From: C-114 sp963719285
GTDB lineage: Bacteria; Chloroflexota; Limnocylindria; Limnocylindrales; CSP1-4
Assembly (NCBI GenBank): GCA_963719285.1
Contig: CAVRBO010000001.1
Location: forward strand, 1,364,001-1,428,000
DNA length: 64,000 nucleotides
Direction: 5' to 3'
Below, in pieces: positions 1 through 8,609 of the stretch. Numbering within the stretch: position 1 is the stretch's first letter; each line of letters opens with the position of its first letter. The notes below the pieces were generated by a model. The model was not told where the DNA came from. It ran no database searches and worked only from the letters and a program-made list of their open reading frames with translations. The translations under genes were made by a program, and so were the position numbers.

Positions 1-512
1 TCCGGCAGGTGGGTGTGGCCGCAGCAGATGAGCCGGGCGTCGGTCCGCGACAGGAGTTCGGTCGTCACCGACGCGTCGAGGCCCATGTCGAAGCCGGCGG
101 TCTGCGAGCCGGGCGACGCGTGCGTCGCCAGGATCAGTGTCTCGTCGACCCGCAGCCGTCGCTCGGCGGGCAGTCGACGGAGCCAGTCGAGCCGGTCCTG
201 CCCGAGCGCCTCGTGGGCCCACTCCGCCGCGTACCGTATGGCGTCCGGGATCCCGTCCGTGTAGGACGGGAAGGCGGCGGCGTAATCGTGGTCCGCGACC
301 GCGATATCCGTGTTGCCCTGGGTGATCATCGCGCCGGCCGCCTCGAGCTCGCGCAGGCCGTCGACCGCGCCGCACGGGTCCGGCCCGTTGAGGACGAGAT
401 CGCCGGCGACCATGACCGCGTCGGGCTTGGCGGCCTTGATCGCCTTCCGGACGGCCTCGAGCGCCAGGGCATTGCCGTGGACATCCGAGAAGAGAGCGAT
501 CCGGGTGCTCAT
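1..512 (-). CDS. metallophosphoesterase (partial, runs off the left edge)
   Basis: Reading leftwards from the ATG at 512 gives a calcineurin-like phosphoesterase. The N-terminus MSTRIALFSDVHGNALAL carries the metal-binding D-x-H. VAGDLVLNGPDP is the GD motif, TQGNTD the GN-type motif, and CGHTHLP, just before the edge, is the terminal GHTH. The protein is of the YfcE/MJ0936 size class and probably hydrolyses a phosphodiester or phosphomonoester; the substrate cannot be read from sequence. Its ATG overlaps the fabZ stop (ATGA), so it is translated at the end of the acc/fab operon. The C-terminus lies outside the window. Confidence 0.85.
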   Translation of the reverse strand, partial: MSTRIALFSDVHGNALALEAVRKAIKAAKPDAVMVAGDLVLNGPDPCGAVDGLRELEAAGAMITQGNTDIAVADHDYAAAFPSYTDGIPDAIRYAAEWAHEALGQDRLDWLRRLPAERRLRVDETLILATHASPGSQTAGFDMGLDASVTTELLSRTDARLICCGHTHLP

Positions 513-1030
513 CGGAGCGCCGACGCGTCGGGGATGATGAAGCTGAGCGTCGCTTCGCAGGCGACCTCGCCGTCGACCGTCGCGACCGCCCGGCCGCGCC
601 CGAACCGCCGCCCGAGCTTCTCCATCGTGACCTCGAGCCGGAGCGTGTCGCCCGGCGTGACCATGCGCTTGAACCGGCAGTCCTCGATCCCGGCGAACAG
701 GCCGATCCGGTCGCCGAAGCCGGGCTGCTTCGCGACGTAGACCGCCATCGTCTGGGCGAGCGCCTCGACCTGGATGATCCCGGGCATCACCGGCAGGCCC
801 GGGAAGTGACCCTGGAAGTACCACTCGGTGGCCGTGACGGCCTTGATGCCGACGATCCGGTGGGCGTCGGCGTCGTACTCGACGATCCGATCGACCATCA
901 GGATCGGCCAGCGGTGTGGGATGAGCGCCTCGATCTCGCGGGTCGTGTGGACCGGGCCGCCGGCCGGGGCGGCATCCCCGTCGGCGGGGCTCGGCGGGTC
1001 CTGGGTCGGCGCGTTGGACGTTTCGGTCAC
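509..1030 (-). CDS. fabZ: 3-hydroxyacyl-ACP dehydratase FabZ
   Basis: 173-residue hotdog-fold dehydratase that removes water from (3R)-hydroxyacyl-ACP in fatty acid elongation. After a poorly conserved, Pro/Ala-rich N-terminus comes the FabZ core: IEALIPHRWPILMVDRIVEY, then WYFQGHFPGLPVMPGIIQVEALAQ-type sequence with the catalytic His in HFPG and the acidic residue in the following helix. I chose the GTG at 1030 (VTETSNAP) because a GGAG lies about 8 nt upstream; an ORF opening at 1102 would add 24 Arg-rich residues unlike FabZ. It lies downstream of accC and overlaps the next gene, so malonyl-CoA supply and chain elongation are co-expressed. Confidence 0.93.
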   Translation of the reverse strand: MTETSNAPTQDPPSPADGDAAPAGGPVHTTREIEALIPHRWPILMVDRIVEYDADAHRIVGIKAVTATEWYFQGHFPGLPVMPGIIQVEALAQTMAVYVAKQPGFGDRIGLFAGIEDCRFKRMVTPGDTLRLEVTMEKLGRRFGRGRAVATVDGEVACEATLSFIIPDASALR

Positions 1031-1154
1031 GTGGTGCTCCGTGCGATCTGGGAAGAGTCTGCACCCCGGCGGGTCGCGCCTGCGCCGAACGCGTGCAGCC
1101 ATGCACGACCCGCGCGATGAGGGTGCGGTCCGGGCGACGCGGTCGGTGCGGTCG

Positions 1155-2525
1155 TCACGTCCGGCTGCCGGCGGCGAGGAACGCCGCCCCGCCGGCCCGG
1201 TCGAGCAGGTTCGTCGTCATCCGGCCCTCGAGGAACGTCTCGTTGGCCAGGAGGGCCTGGTGGATCTCGATGTTCGTCACGAGGCCCTCGATGAGCATCT
1301 CGTCGAGGGCGACCTTGGCCCGGGCGATCGCCGTGGGCCGGTCCGGTCCCCACACGATGAGCTTGCCCAGCAGAGAGTCGTAGAACGGCGGGACGTCGTA
1401 GCCGGCGTACAGGTGCGAGTCCATCCGGATCCCCGGGCCGCCGGGCACGACGAACCGCTCGACGGTCCCCGCCTGGGGCCTGAAGTCGGCCGCCGGGTCC
1501 TCCGCGTTGATCCGGAACTCGATCGCGTGGCCGCGCAGGACGACGTCCGCCTGGGTGAACGACAGCGGCTCGCCCGCGGCGATCCGGATCTGGGCGACCA
1601 CGAGGTCGATGCCCGTGAGCATCTCGGTCACCGGATGTTCGACCTGGATGCGGCAGTTGATCTCGATGAAGTAGAAGTTGCCGTCGCCGTCGACCAGGAA
1701 CTCGAGCGTGCCGACATTCTCGTAGCCGGCTGCGACGACCGCGCGCAGGGCCAGCTCGCACAGCTCCGTCCGGGCCGCCGCGTCGAGGGCCGGCGTGGGC
1801 GCCTCCTCCAGGATCTTCTGGTGGCGGCGCTGGACCGAGCAGTCGCGCTCACCCAAATGGACGCCGTGGCCGTACCGATCGACCGCGACCTGGACTTCCA
1901 CGTGACGATTGTTCTCGAGCCACTTCTCCAGGTAGAGCGAGTCGTCGCCGAACGCCGAGCGGGCCTCGGAGCGGCAGATCTTGAGCGCGGTCTCGAGCTC
2001 GCGCGCCGTCCGGACCATGCGCATGCCCTTGCCGCCCCCACCCGCCGATGGCTTGATGAGCACCGGGAACCCGATCCGGGCGGCCTCGTCGAGCGCATGG
2101 GCGTCGTCGCGCAGGAGTCCGTTCGAGCCCGGGATCGTCGGCAGACCGTGGCCGCCGAGGAGGCGCCGCGTCCCTTCCTTCGAGGCGAACCGCTCGAGGA
2201 CCTGGGGCGACGGACCGATGAACGTCAGGCCGTGGGCCCGGACGACCTCGGCGAAGCCCTCGTCCTCGGACAGGAAGCCATAGCCCGGGTGGATCGCGTC
2301 GCAGCCCGTGACGAGCGCCGCGCTGATCACCGCCGGGGCGAGCAGATAACTCCGCTTGGCGTCGGCCGGGCCGATGCAGATGGCCTCGTCCGCGAGCTGG
2401 ACGGGCAGGCTCTCCCGATCCGCCTCGCTGTACGCCACGACCGCCGAGATGCCGAGGAGCCGGCAGGCCCGGAGGACACGCAGGGCGATCTCGCCCCGGT
2501 TGGCGATCAGGATCTTCTCGAACAT
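1155..2525 (-). CDS. accC: acetyl-CoA carboxylase, biotin carboxylase subunit
   Basis: 456-residue ATP-grasp enzyme that carboxylates the biotin of a carrier protein. The N-terminus MFEKILIANRGEIALRVLRA is diagnostic. The glycine-rich ATP loop is KPSAGGGGKGMRMV, and the active-site segment reads EINCRIQVEHP, a slight variant of the usual EMNTRIQVEHP with the catalytic Arg retained. Length matches the family (about 450). Its ATG overlaps by one base the stop of the BCCP-like gene (TGATG), indicating translational coupling. It would need a biotinylated partner, which the adjacent BCCP-like protein apparently cannot be. Confidence 0.96.
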   Translation of the reverse strand: MFEKILIANRGEIALRVLRACRLLGISAVVAYSEADRESLPVQLADEAICIGPADAKRSYLLAPAVISAALVTGCDAIHPGYGFLSEDEGFAEVVRAHGLTFIGPSPQVLERFASKEGTRRLLGGHGLPTIPGSNGLLRDDAHALDEAARIGFPVLIKPSAGGGGKGMRMVRTARELETALKICRSEARSAFGDDSLYLEKWLENNRHVEVQVAVDRYGHGVHLGERDCSVQRRHQKILEEAPTPALDAAARTELCELALRAVVAAGYENVGTLEFLVDGDGNFYFIEINCRIQVEHPVTEMLTGIDLVVAQIRIAAGEPLSFTQADVVLRGHAIEFRINAEDPAADFRPQAGTVERFVVPGGPGIRMDSHLYAGYDVPPFYDSLLGKLIVWGPDRPTAIARAKVALDEMLIEGLVTNIEIHQALLANETFLEGRMTTNLLDRAGGAAFLAAGSRT

Positions 2526-3172
2526 CAGGCGTCACTCGCGGGCGGGGCCGCCGCGGCCGGGGCGCTGGCCAGCTCGAGTCGGACGAGCTCCTGGCCGTAC
2601 TCGACCGCCTCGCCCGACTCGACGACGGTGGCGCCGACGCGTCCATCGACGGGACTGACGACCTCCTGCCGGACCCCCAGGACGTCCACGAAACCGAGCC
2701 GGTCGCCCGCCCGGACGCGGGTCCCGGGGCGCATCTCCGGGCGCGGTTGGAAGATCCCCACGGCCGGGGAGGTCGCCACGGCCCGGTTGGGGTCGCGTGA
2801 CGGTTCGGATGCGCTGCGCCCCGGGCCGATCGCCGTCAGCGCCACACCGTCCCGGAGCGCCGCCGGGCGATGGCTCTCGACGGCGGCGGGCGCATGGCCG
2901 TGCCCGGCGTGCCCCGGCTGGGGACGCGAGGGGCGATCCGTGGAGCGCCGGCCATGGAGAATGCCGTCGGCGCTGCCCGCGGGGCGGCGCAGGCGGACCT
3001 TCCACGACCCTTCGCGGATCTCGATCTCGCCGAGACCGCTGGCGCCCAGCTTGGCCACGAGCGCGGGCAGCAGCTCCTCGGTCAGCCGGTCGATCGCGGC
3101 GTGGTCGGCAAGGCGGGCGTCCTCGGCCTGCGATGCCGTCCGGCGCTCCCGTCGACGGCGCTCGTCGGCCAT
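2525..3172 (-). CDS. BCCP-like (biotin carboxyl carrier) protein lacking the biotinyl lysine
   Basis: 215 residues with the normal BCCP layout: an N-terminal helical segment (about 28-64, EELLPALVAKLGASGLGEIEI), a Pro/Ala/His-rich linker, and a C-terminal biotinyl/lipoyl barrel (about 137-201, ending GQELVRLE). Aligned without gaps to the classical EAMKMMNEIEADVDG segment, this protein reads DVLGVRQEVVSPVDG (163-177). The modified lysine is Gly166 (codon 2675-2677) and the flanking Met residues are also gone. It sits in the accB position of the operon, abutting accA and overlapping accC. It therefore either acts like the plant BADC proteins (non-biotinylated BCCP homologues that restrain ACCase) or is a structural subunit; it should not carry biotin. 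A functional BCCP must be elsewhere. Confidence 0.9.
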   Translation of the reverse strand: MADERRRRERRTASQAEDARLADHAAIDRLTEELLPALVAKLGASGLGEIEIREGSWKVRLRRPAGSADGILHGRRSTDRPSRPQPGHAGHGHAPAAVESHRPAALRDGVALTAIGPGRSASEPSRDPNRAVATSPAVGIFQPRPEMRPGTRVRAGDRLGFVDVLGVRQEVVSPVDGRVGATVVESGEAVEYGQELVRLELASAPAAAAPPASDA

Positions 3173-4177
3173 CTAGACCTCGCCCCTGGCGGGCGGCTGG
3201 GGTCCGCCACGGCCGGGTCCGAGGAAGCCGCGCAGCCGATCAGTGAAGCCCGGCCGCTCGGGCGCGGGCGGCGGTTCCGGCTCGCTCACGGTCGTGAACG
3301 CTCCCAGGCCGCGGTAGCGCCGGTAGCGACCTTCCACGAGCTCGTCGAGCGGGATGCGGCCGAGTGTCTCGAGCTGGGCGACGATGACGGCCTTGAGCCG
3401 CCGGGCGGTGTCGGCCGGGTCGTTCTGGGCGCCGCCGGCCGGTTCCTCGACCACGAGATCCACGACGCCCAGCGCCTGCTGGTCGGCCGCGGTCATCTTC
3501 ATCGCCATCGCCGCGGTCGCCGCCTCGTCGGGCGTACGCCACAGGATCGACGCGCAGCCCTCCGGGCTGATCACGCTGTAGACGGCGTTCTCGAGGGCGA
3601 TGACGACGTCGCCCACCGCGAGTGCGAGCGCACCACCGGAACCGCCCTCCCCGGTGATGATCGCCACGATCGGCGTCCGCAGGCGCGACATGACCCCGAT
3701 CGAGCGGGCGATCGCATCGGCGATGCCGCGCTCCTCGGACTCCGGGCCGGGGTGGGCGCCCGGGACGTCGATGAAGGTGACGACCGGCAGGCCGAACCGT
3801 TCCGCGAGCTCCATGAGCCGCATCGACTTGCGGTAGCCCTCGGGATGGGGCATCCCGAAGTTGCGCCGGATGTTCTCGTCGGTCTCGGCGCCCTTCTGCT
3901 GGCCGATCACGACGAACCGGTGGCCGTCGATCCGGGCGAAACCGGCGACGATCGCGGCGTCGTCGCCGAACGTTCGGTCGCCGTGGAGCTCGACGAACTC
4001 GTCGGCCATGGCCGCGATGAGCTCGAGCGTGTGGGGGCGCTTGACGTTCCGGGCGAGCTGGACCCTGGCCCAGACCGCGTCCCGGGGGTCGGCCGGCTCC
4101 GCGATCTCCGCCTCGCGCTTCGCCTCATCGCGCTTCGCCTCGTCCCGGGCGGACCGCCCGCGCAAGCGGTCAACCAC
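3173..4177 (-). CDS. accA: acetyl-CoA carboxylase carboxyltransferase subunit alpha
   Basis: 334 residues with the crotonase-like carboxyltransferase fold. Conserved blocks are ELHGDRTFGDD, IGQQKGAETDENIRRNFG, FIDVPGAHPGPESEERG, ITGEGGSGGALALAVGD and YSVISPEGCASILWR, all typical of AccA. It transfers the carboxyl group from biotin to acetyl-CoA together with AccD. The start is a GTG at 4177 that overlaps the accD stop by 8 bp. A Lys/Glu/Arg repeat near the N-terminus and a Pro-rich C-terminal tail (about 290-334) are lineage-specific additions. It abuts the BCCP-like gene with no spacer. Confidence 0.96.
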   Translation of the reverse strand: MVDRLRGRSARDEAKRDEAKREAEIAEPADPRDAVWARVQLARNVKRPHTLELIAAMADEFVELHGDRTFGDDAAIVAGFARIDGHRFVVIGQQKGAETDENIRRNFGMPHPEGYRKSMRLMELAERFGLPVVTFIDVPGAHPGPESEERGIADAIARSIGVMSRLRTPIVAIITGEGGSGGALALAVGDVVIALENAVYSVISPEGCASILWRTPDEAATAAMAMKMTAADQQALGVVDLVVEEPAGGAQNDPADTARRLKAVIVAQLETLGRIPLDELVEGRYRRYRGLGAFTTVSEPEPPPAPERPGFTDRLRGFLGPGRGGPQPPARGEV

Positions 4178-5222
4178 GGCCGCCCTCCCTGTCCTTGGTC
4201 GTCGGGACGGATCCGGATCCGTTCGAGCCGTCGACGCCCTGCCCGGTCGGGCCGCCTGGCCCGTTCGACGTCGCGCCGCCGTTCGGCGTGGCGGGCTCGG
4301 AATCCGGGATGACCCGTTCCGCGAGGGCGGTGAGGAACGACAACGGCCGGAAGGCCGGGACCGTCACCGTCTCCACGATCTCGGCGCCGAAGCCGCCAGG
4401 AACCAGGTAGCCGAGCAGCCGGGCCACCTCGTCGCGCAGCTCCGTCCGGGTCACGACCCGGTCCAGGAAACCGTGCTCGAAGAGGAACTCCGAGCGCTGG
4501 AAGCCGGGCGGCAGCTCGGATGCGATCGTCCCCGCCTGGACCCGCGCTCCGGCGAATCCGATGAGGGCGTTCGGCTCGGCGATGTTGACGTCGCCCAGGA
4601 CCGCGTACGACGCGAACACGCCACCCGTCGTCGGGTCGCTCAGGATCGAGATGAACGGCACGCCTTCCGCATGCAGGCGCTCGAGCGCCCCGACGGTCTT
4701 GGCGAGCTGCATGAGCGCGAGCGTGCCCTCCTGCATCCGGGCTCCACCCGAGGCGGACACGACGATCAACGGGATCCGCATCTCGAGGGCCGCTTCGGCG
4801 GCCCGGGTGACCTTCTCGCCGACGACCGCGCCCATCGAGCCACCCATGAACGCGAAGTCCATGACGCAGATGGCCACCGGTCGGTCGTCGAGCCGGCCGA
4901 GGCCCCACACGGCCGCGTCGCGCATCCCGGTCGCGGCCTGTGCGGCGGCCACCCGGTCCGGATACGGCTTCTGGTCCACGAACCCGAGGGGGTCGACCGA
5001 CTGGAGCCCGGCATCGCGCTCCTCGAACGTGTCCGGGTCCAGGAGCAGCTCAAGGCGCGCCGCGGCCGACAGCCGGAAGTGGTGGCCACAGGTCGGGCAG
5101 ACCCGGAGGGTCTTGTCGAGCTGGCGATTGAAGATCATCTCCTCGCACGACGGACACTTCGTCCACAGGTCGGGCGGGTAGGTCTCGCGACGGCCGCGGA
5201 AGCTCGGCAGCTTGATCGGCAT
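4170..5222 (-). CDS. accD: acetyl-CoA carboxylase carboxyltransferase subunit beta
   Basis: 350 residues. The N-terminal zinc ribbon (CPSC near 20, CPTC near 40) is characteristic of bacterial AccD, followed by the carboxyltransferase core: DFAFMGGSMGAVVGEKV, VVSASGGARMQEG, SDPTTGGVFASYA and EPNALIGFAG. The start is the ATG at 5222 (MPIKLPSFRGR), which overlaps by one base the stop of the upstream gene. An in-frame extension to 5327 is not AccD-like. The C-terminal 45 residues are Gly/Pro/Thr-rich and low complexity. It pairs with the following accA to form the carboxyltransferase. Confidence 0.96.
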   Translation of the reverse strand: MPIKLPSFRGRRETYPPDLWTKCPSCEEMIFNRQLDKTLRVCPTCGHHFRLSAAARLELLLDPDTFEERDAGLQSVDPLGFVDQKPYPDRVAAAQAATGMRDAAVWGLGRLDDRPVAICVMDFAFMGGSMGAVVGEKVTRAAEAALEMRIPLIVVSASGGARMQEGTLALMQLAKTVGALERLHAEGVPFISILSDPTTGGVFASYAVLGDVNIAEPNALIGFAGARVQAGTIASELPPGFQRSEFLFEHGFLDRVVTRTELRDEVARLLGYLVPGGFGAEIVETVTVPAFRPLSFLTALAERVIPDSEPATPNGGATSNGPGGPTGQGVDGSNGSGSVPTTKDREGGRG

Positions 5223-5782
5223 CAGTCGAGGCCCTCGGGCCGCCGGGCGTGAGCCGGCGTCAGCCGACCCCGGCCCACCGTCCGGGCGGCGCGGGCCATC
5301 GGCGTGATCGGGCGGGCGCGTCGCCACGCGACATAGGCCGCGGCCCCGGCGATCGAGATGGCCGCCGAGGTCAGGGCACCGCCGATGAGCAACGGCCGGC
5401 CGCGGCCGTGGCCCTCCGGGTCGCCGATCGGGTCCGCCTCGGGCGGCCAGGCACCGATCTCGTCGGACGGATCGCCGGGCGAGCGTGACGGGTCGCCGCC
5501 GGCCGGCGCGGTCGACGCCTCCCCACCGGCGGCCAGCGCGAGTCGCAGCCGTGCCGCGGCCTCGGCGAGGCGGGCGGCCAGGCGCTCCTCGAACCGGAAC
5601 GACGGGTGGACGCGGTCGAGGTCGGCCGCCAGCCGGGCAGCCACCGCGCGAACCGCGGGATCGAGGTCGGCCGCCGAGGGCGCATCCGTCGCGTGGCGCT
5701 CACGGGCGGCCAGCAGCGCATCGAGGTACAGGTCGGTCAGGAGCGCGTCCGCCTCGGCCCGCTCGCTCGGCGGCGGGCTCAC
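5222..5782 (-). CDS. membrane protein, likely anti-sigma partner of the preceding ECF sigma
   Basis: 186 residues from a GTG at 5782 whose GTGA overlaps the sigma-factor stop. The N-terminal half is an acidic, helical region (ERAEADALLTDLYLDALLAA and onwards to about 110). It is followed by a Pro/Asp-rich linker and one transmembrane segment near 140-165 (LLIGGALTSAAISIAGAAAYVAW) ending in Arg residues, so the N-terminus is probably cytoplasmic. No zinc-binding HxxxCxxC is visible. Its position directly after an ECF sigma and its single-pass topology are what suggest an anti-sigma role; the sequence alone does not prove it. Confidence 0.55.
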   Translation of the reverse strand: MSPPPSERAEADALLTDLYLDALLAARERHATDAPSAADLDPAVRAVAARLAADLDRVHPSFRFEERLAARLAEAAARLRLALAAGGEASTAPAGGDPSRSPGDPSDEIGAWPPEADPIGDPEGHGRGRPLLIGGALTSAAISIAGAAAYVAWRRARPITPMARAARTVGRGRLTPAHARRPEGLD

Positions 5783-6408
5783 CGGTCGCGCCCGCCGAGG
5801 TCCCGGGCGACGCTGCGGAGGGCACGGTGGATGAGGACGCGCACCGCACCCTCGGACCGCCCGAGCACGCCGGCGATCTCGGCCGTGGACATCTCCTCGA
5901 CAAAGCGCAGGACCACGGCCCGGCGCCGGTCGCCCTCGAGACGCCCCACGGCCGCCCATGCGGTCGCCGCGTCGGCGCGCGCCGCTGCATCGCCCTCGAC
6001 GTCGAGCGGGTCGTGGACCACGGCAGCCGCCTCGAGCGGCGCCTCGGGCCGCCGCCGTCGCGATCGGCGCTGATTGGCGACGACGTTGCGGGCGATCCGG
6101 AACAGCCAGACCCGGAAGGTCGAGGCGCCCTCGCCATCGGCCGGCTGGGCGCGCTCCTCGAACCGGCCCAGATTGGTCAGCGCCAGGAGGAAGGTGCGCT
6201 CGGTCGCATCCTCGGCGTCGTGATGATCGCCGAGTTCGTAGTACGCGTATGAATACACCTGGGCGAGATACCTGCGGTACAGCGGTTCGAAGGCCGATGG
6301 ATCGCGCCGGGCGTCCTCCACCAGGGGGCGATCGCGGTCGAGGTAGGCGACGCGGGAGCGCGCACCCTCTTCTGCGGCGCTCGTTCTTCCAAACACCGGT
6401 CGGGCCAT
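5779..6408 (-). CDS. ECF-type RNA polymerase sigma factor
   Basis: 209 residues of the sigma-70 ECF family. Region 2 spans about 35-105 (FEPLYRRYLAQVYSYAYYELGD, then HDAEDATERTFLLAL and TFRVWLFRIARNVVANQRR). Region 4 spans about 145-200 (LEGDRRRAVVLRFVEEMSTAEIAGVLG, then SEGAVRVLIHRALRSV). It lies 4 bp after birA and overlaps the membrane protein downstream, so it is embedded in the lysC-birA-acc operon rather than standing alone. Target promoters cannot be read here. Confidence 0.92.
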   Translation of the reverse strand: MARPVFGRTSAAEEGARSRVAYLDRDRPLVEDARRDPSAFEPLYRRYLAQVYSYAYYELGDHHDAEDATERTFLLALTNLGRFEERAQPADGEGASTFRVWLFRIARNVVANQRRSRRRRPEAPLEAAAVVHDPLDVEGDAAARADAATAWAAVGRLEGDRRRAVVLRFVEEMSTAEIAGVLGRSEGAVRVLIHRALRSVARDLGGRDR

Positions 6409-6412
6409 TCCG

Positions 6413-7303
6413 TTACACCCGTGCCGGGGTCGACGCTGCCGCCCGGCGGACCCGGACGTGGGTGATCTCGCCGCTCAGGACCGTGCGCATGCCGCCCGGG
6501 ACGTGGCCGTCCATGACGAGCAGGGCTCCCGACACAGGGTCGACCCCGAGGGCGATGGCGTCTTCGATGGACCCGTCGGGGTGTTCGAGGCGGACGGTCC
6601 GGTCGGTGGTCAGCTGGCGGTCCATCCAGCCGGCCGCGTCGAAGTCCCCGCCCCGAAGCGCGACCAGGGCCGGTTCGAGCCCGGCGAGGAAGGCATCGAG
6701 GAGGGCCGTCCGGTCGATCGCCCGCCCGCCGCTGAGCTCGTCGAGACTCGTCATGGCGCCGGCCAGGTCGGACGGGAACGCGGACGCCGGCCACGCGACA
6801 TTGATGCCGATGCCGATCGTCGCCCGCGGATCGTGCGTGCCGAGCCCATCGGTCTCGCCGAGCAGGCCGGCGAGCTTGCGGGCGATCCCGGCCCGCGGGT
6901 CGGCCGGGCCGCCGTCCTCCACGACCAGGTCGTTCGGCCACTTGAGCCGGATCGAGCCGGCCGGCGATCCCGCGACGACCTCCGCGGCACCGGCCATGGC
7001 CAGGGACACGATGGCCGCCAGGCGCCACGTCCGGTCCGGGGCGAGCCAGGCGGGTCGGAACCCGAGCGACAGGAGCAACGATGCACCGTCCGGAGCGACC
7101 CACGTCCGGCCGCTCCGTCCCCGACCCGCCGACTGGCGATCGGCGACCGCCAGGCAGACCTCGGGTTCACCATCCGCGAGCCAGCCCCGGACGACGTCGT
7201 TCGTGGATGAGGTGACGGCGAACCGCTCCTGTCGCCCGAACACGGACGTCACGACGCCCCCGGGCGATCGCATCTCCGCGCCGGCCGGCGCGCCGCCGCT
7301 CAA
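6413..7303 (-). CDS. birA: biotin--[acetyl-CoA-carboxylase] ligase
   Basis: 296-residue BirA/BPL catalytic domain that adenylates biotin and attaches it to BCCP. SSTNDVVRGWL is the substrate-loop motif, GRGRSGRTWVAPDGASLLLS contains the biotinyl-AMP loop, and LKWPNDLVVED the KWPND motif. The BirA-type N-terminal winged helix is absent, so this is a non-regulatory group I ligase. The start is uncertain: TTG at 7303 has a GAGGG 4 nt upstream and lies 10 bp after lysC, with an in-frame ATG at 7273. Placing a biotin ligase beside acc genes makes functional sense, yet the local BCCP-like protein lacks the target lysine. Confidence 0.93.
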   Translation of the reverse strand: MSGGAPAGAEMRSPGGVVTSVFGRQERFAVTSSTNDVVRGWLADGEPEVCLAVADRQSAGRGRSGRTWVAPDGASLLLSLGFRPAWLAPDRTWRLAAIVSLAMAGAAEVVAGSPAGSIRLKWPNDLVVEDGGPADPRAGIARKLAGLLGETDGLGTHDPRATIGIGINVAWPASAFPSDLAGAMTSLDELSGGRAIDRTALLDAFLAGLEPALVALRGGDFDAAGWMDRQLTTDRTVRLEHPDGSIEDAIALGVDPVSGALLVMDGHVPGGMRTVLSGEITHVRVRRAAASTPARV

Positions 7304-7313
7304 GCGGCCCTCG

Positions 7314-8603
7314 TCACGAGGCGGCCTGGACGCTGGACGGGCCGGTCGCCGAGCCGTCGACGACCTGGTCGGGAAGTTCGAGCTCGAACGCGGCGTGGAG
7401 CGCCCGGACCGCGACCTCGACCTGGTCCTCGGCGATCATCGTCGTGATCCGGATCTCGGACGTCGTGATCATCTCGATGTTGACGCCCGCGTCGGCGAGG
7501 GCGCCGAACATCCGGGCCGCGTAGCCCGGCGCGTTCTGGATGCCAGCCCCCACGATCGAGACCTTGGCGACCGCCGAATTGGTGGTCATCTCGCGGAAGC
7601 CGAGGTCGCGCACGACGGGTTCGAGCAGGCGCTTGGCGCGAGCGAGCTCGACTCGCGGGATCGTGAACGAGAGGTCCGTCGCGCCGCGGTGGCCGACGTT
7701 CTGGACGATCATGTCGACGTTGATGCCCGCCTCGGCCAGCGGCTCGAAGACGGACCGGGCCACGCCCGGCCGATCCGGCACCTCCACGAGGGTCACCTTG
7801 GCCACGTTCCGGTCGTGGGCGAGTCCCCGGACCTTGTTGCGCTGCTCCACGAGCGGATCCTCCGCGATGCTGGTCCCCGGAGCGTCCTCGAAGGAGCTCA
7901 GGACCTCGATGACGACGTCGTTCACCCAGGCCAGCTCGACCGCCCGTGTCTGCATGACCTGGGCGCCCTGGTGGGCGAGCTCGAGCATCTCCTCGTAGCC
8001 GATCACCGGCAACTGCCGGGCGGATGGCACGATCCGGGGGTCGGCAGTGTAGATGCCGCGGACGTCGGTGAAGATCTGGCAACGGCCGGCACCCAGCCGT
8101 GCGGCCAGGGCCACGGCGGTCGTGTCGGATCCGCCGCGACCGAGCGTCGTCGTCTCGCCCTCGGCCCGGGCGGACTGGCTGACGCCCTGGAAGCCGGCCA
8201 CGATGACGACCTTCCCCGCATCCAGTTCGGCGTGGACGCGGCGCGGGTCGATGCCGGCGATGCGCGCCCGGCCATGGCGGCCGTCGGTCTCGATCCCGGC
8301 CTGGGCGCCGGTCAGCGAGATGGCCGGCGTGCCGATGGCATGGAGGGCCATGGAGACGAGCGTCGCGCTCTGGTGCTCGCCGGTCGACAGGAGGACGTCG
8401 AGCTCGCGCGAGTCGGGCTCGTCGGTGATCGCGGCCGCGAGCTCCAGGAGCTCATCGGTCGTATCGCCCATCGCCGAAACGACGACGACGAGCTGCGATC
8501 CGCCTGCACGCTCGCGCGCGATCCTCCGCGCCACGCGGCGGATCCGGTCGGCATCGGCGAGCGAGGAGCCGCCGAACTTCTGGACGACGAGCGGCGCAGA
8601 CAT
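7314..8603 (-). CDS. lysC: aspartate kinase
   Basis: 429 residues. The N-terminal kinase motif VQKFGGSSLAD, then GRGGSDTTAVALA and ADPRIVPSARQLP, are typical of monofunctional aspartokinases. The C-terminal third carries two ACT domains (about 265-420; VTLVEVPDRPGVARSVFEPLAEAGI and VSIVGAGIQNAPGYAARMFG), implying feedback control by Lys and/or Thr. It makes aspartyl phosphate, the entry to Lys/Thr/Met, and so supplies the hom-thrC-thrB genes a few kb away. It is the first gene of the minus-strand unit ending with fabZ; a TAAACT hexamer sits 6 nt before its ATG. Confidence 0.96.
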   Translation of the reverse strand: MSAPLVVQKFGGSSLADADRIRRVARRIARERAGGSQLVVVVSAMGDTTDELLELAAAITDEPDSRELDVLLSTGEHQSATLVSMALHAIGTPAISLTGAQAGIETDGRHGRARIAGIDPRRVHAELDAGKVVIVAGFQGVSQSARAEGETTTLGRGGSDTTAVALAARLGAGRCQIFTDVRGIYTADPRIVPSARQLPVIGYEEMLELAHQGAQVMQTRAVELAWVNDVVIEVLSSFEDAPGTSIAEDPLVEQRNKVRGLAHDRNVAKVTLVEVPDRPGVARSVFEPLAEAGINVDMIVQNVGHRGATDLSFTIPRVELARAKRLLEPVVRDLGFREMTTNSAVAKVSIVGAGIQNAPGYAARMFGALADAGVNIEMITTSEIRITTMIAEDQVEVAVRALHAAFELELPDQVVDGSATGPSSVQAAS

Positions 8604-8609
8604 CGGCTG

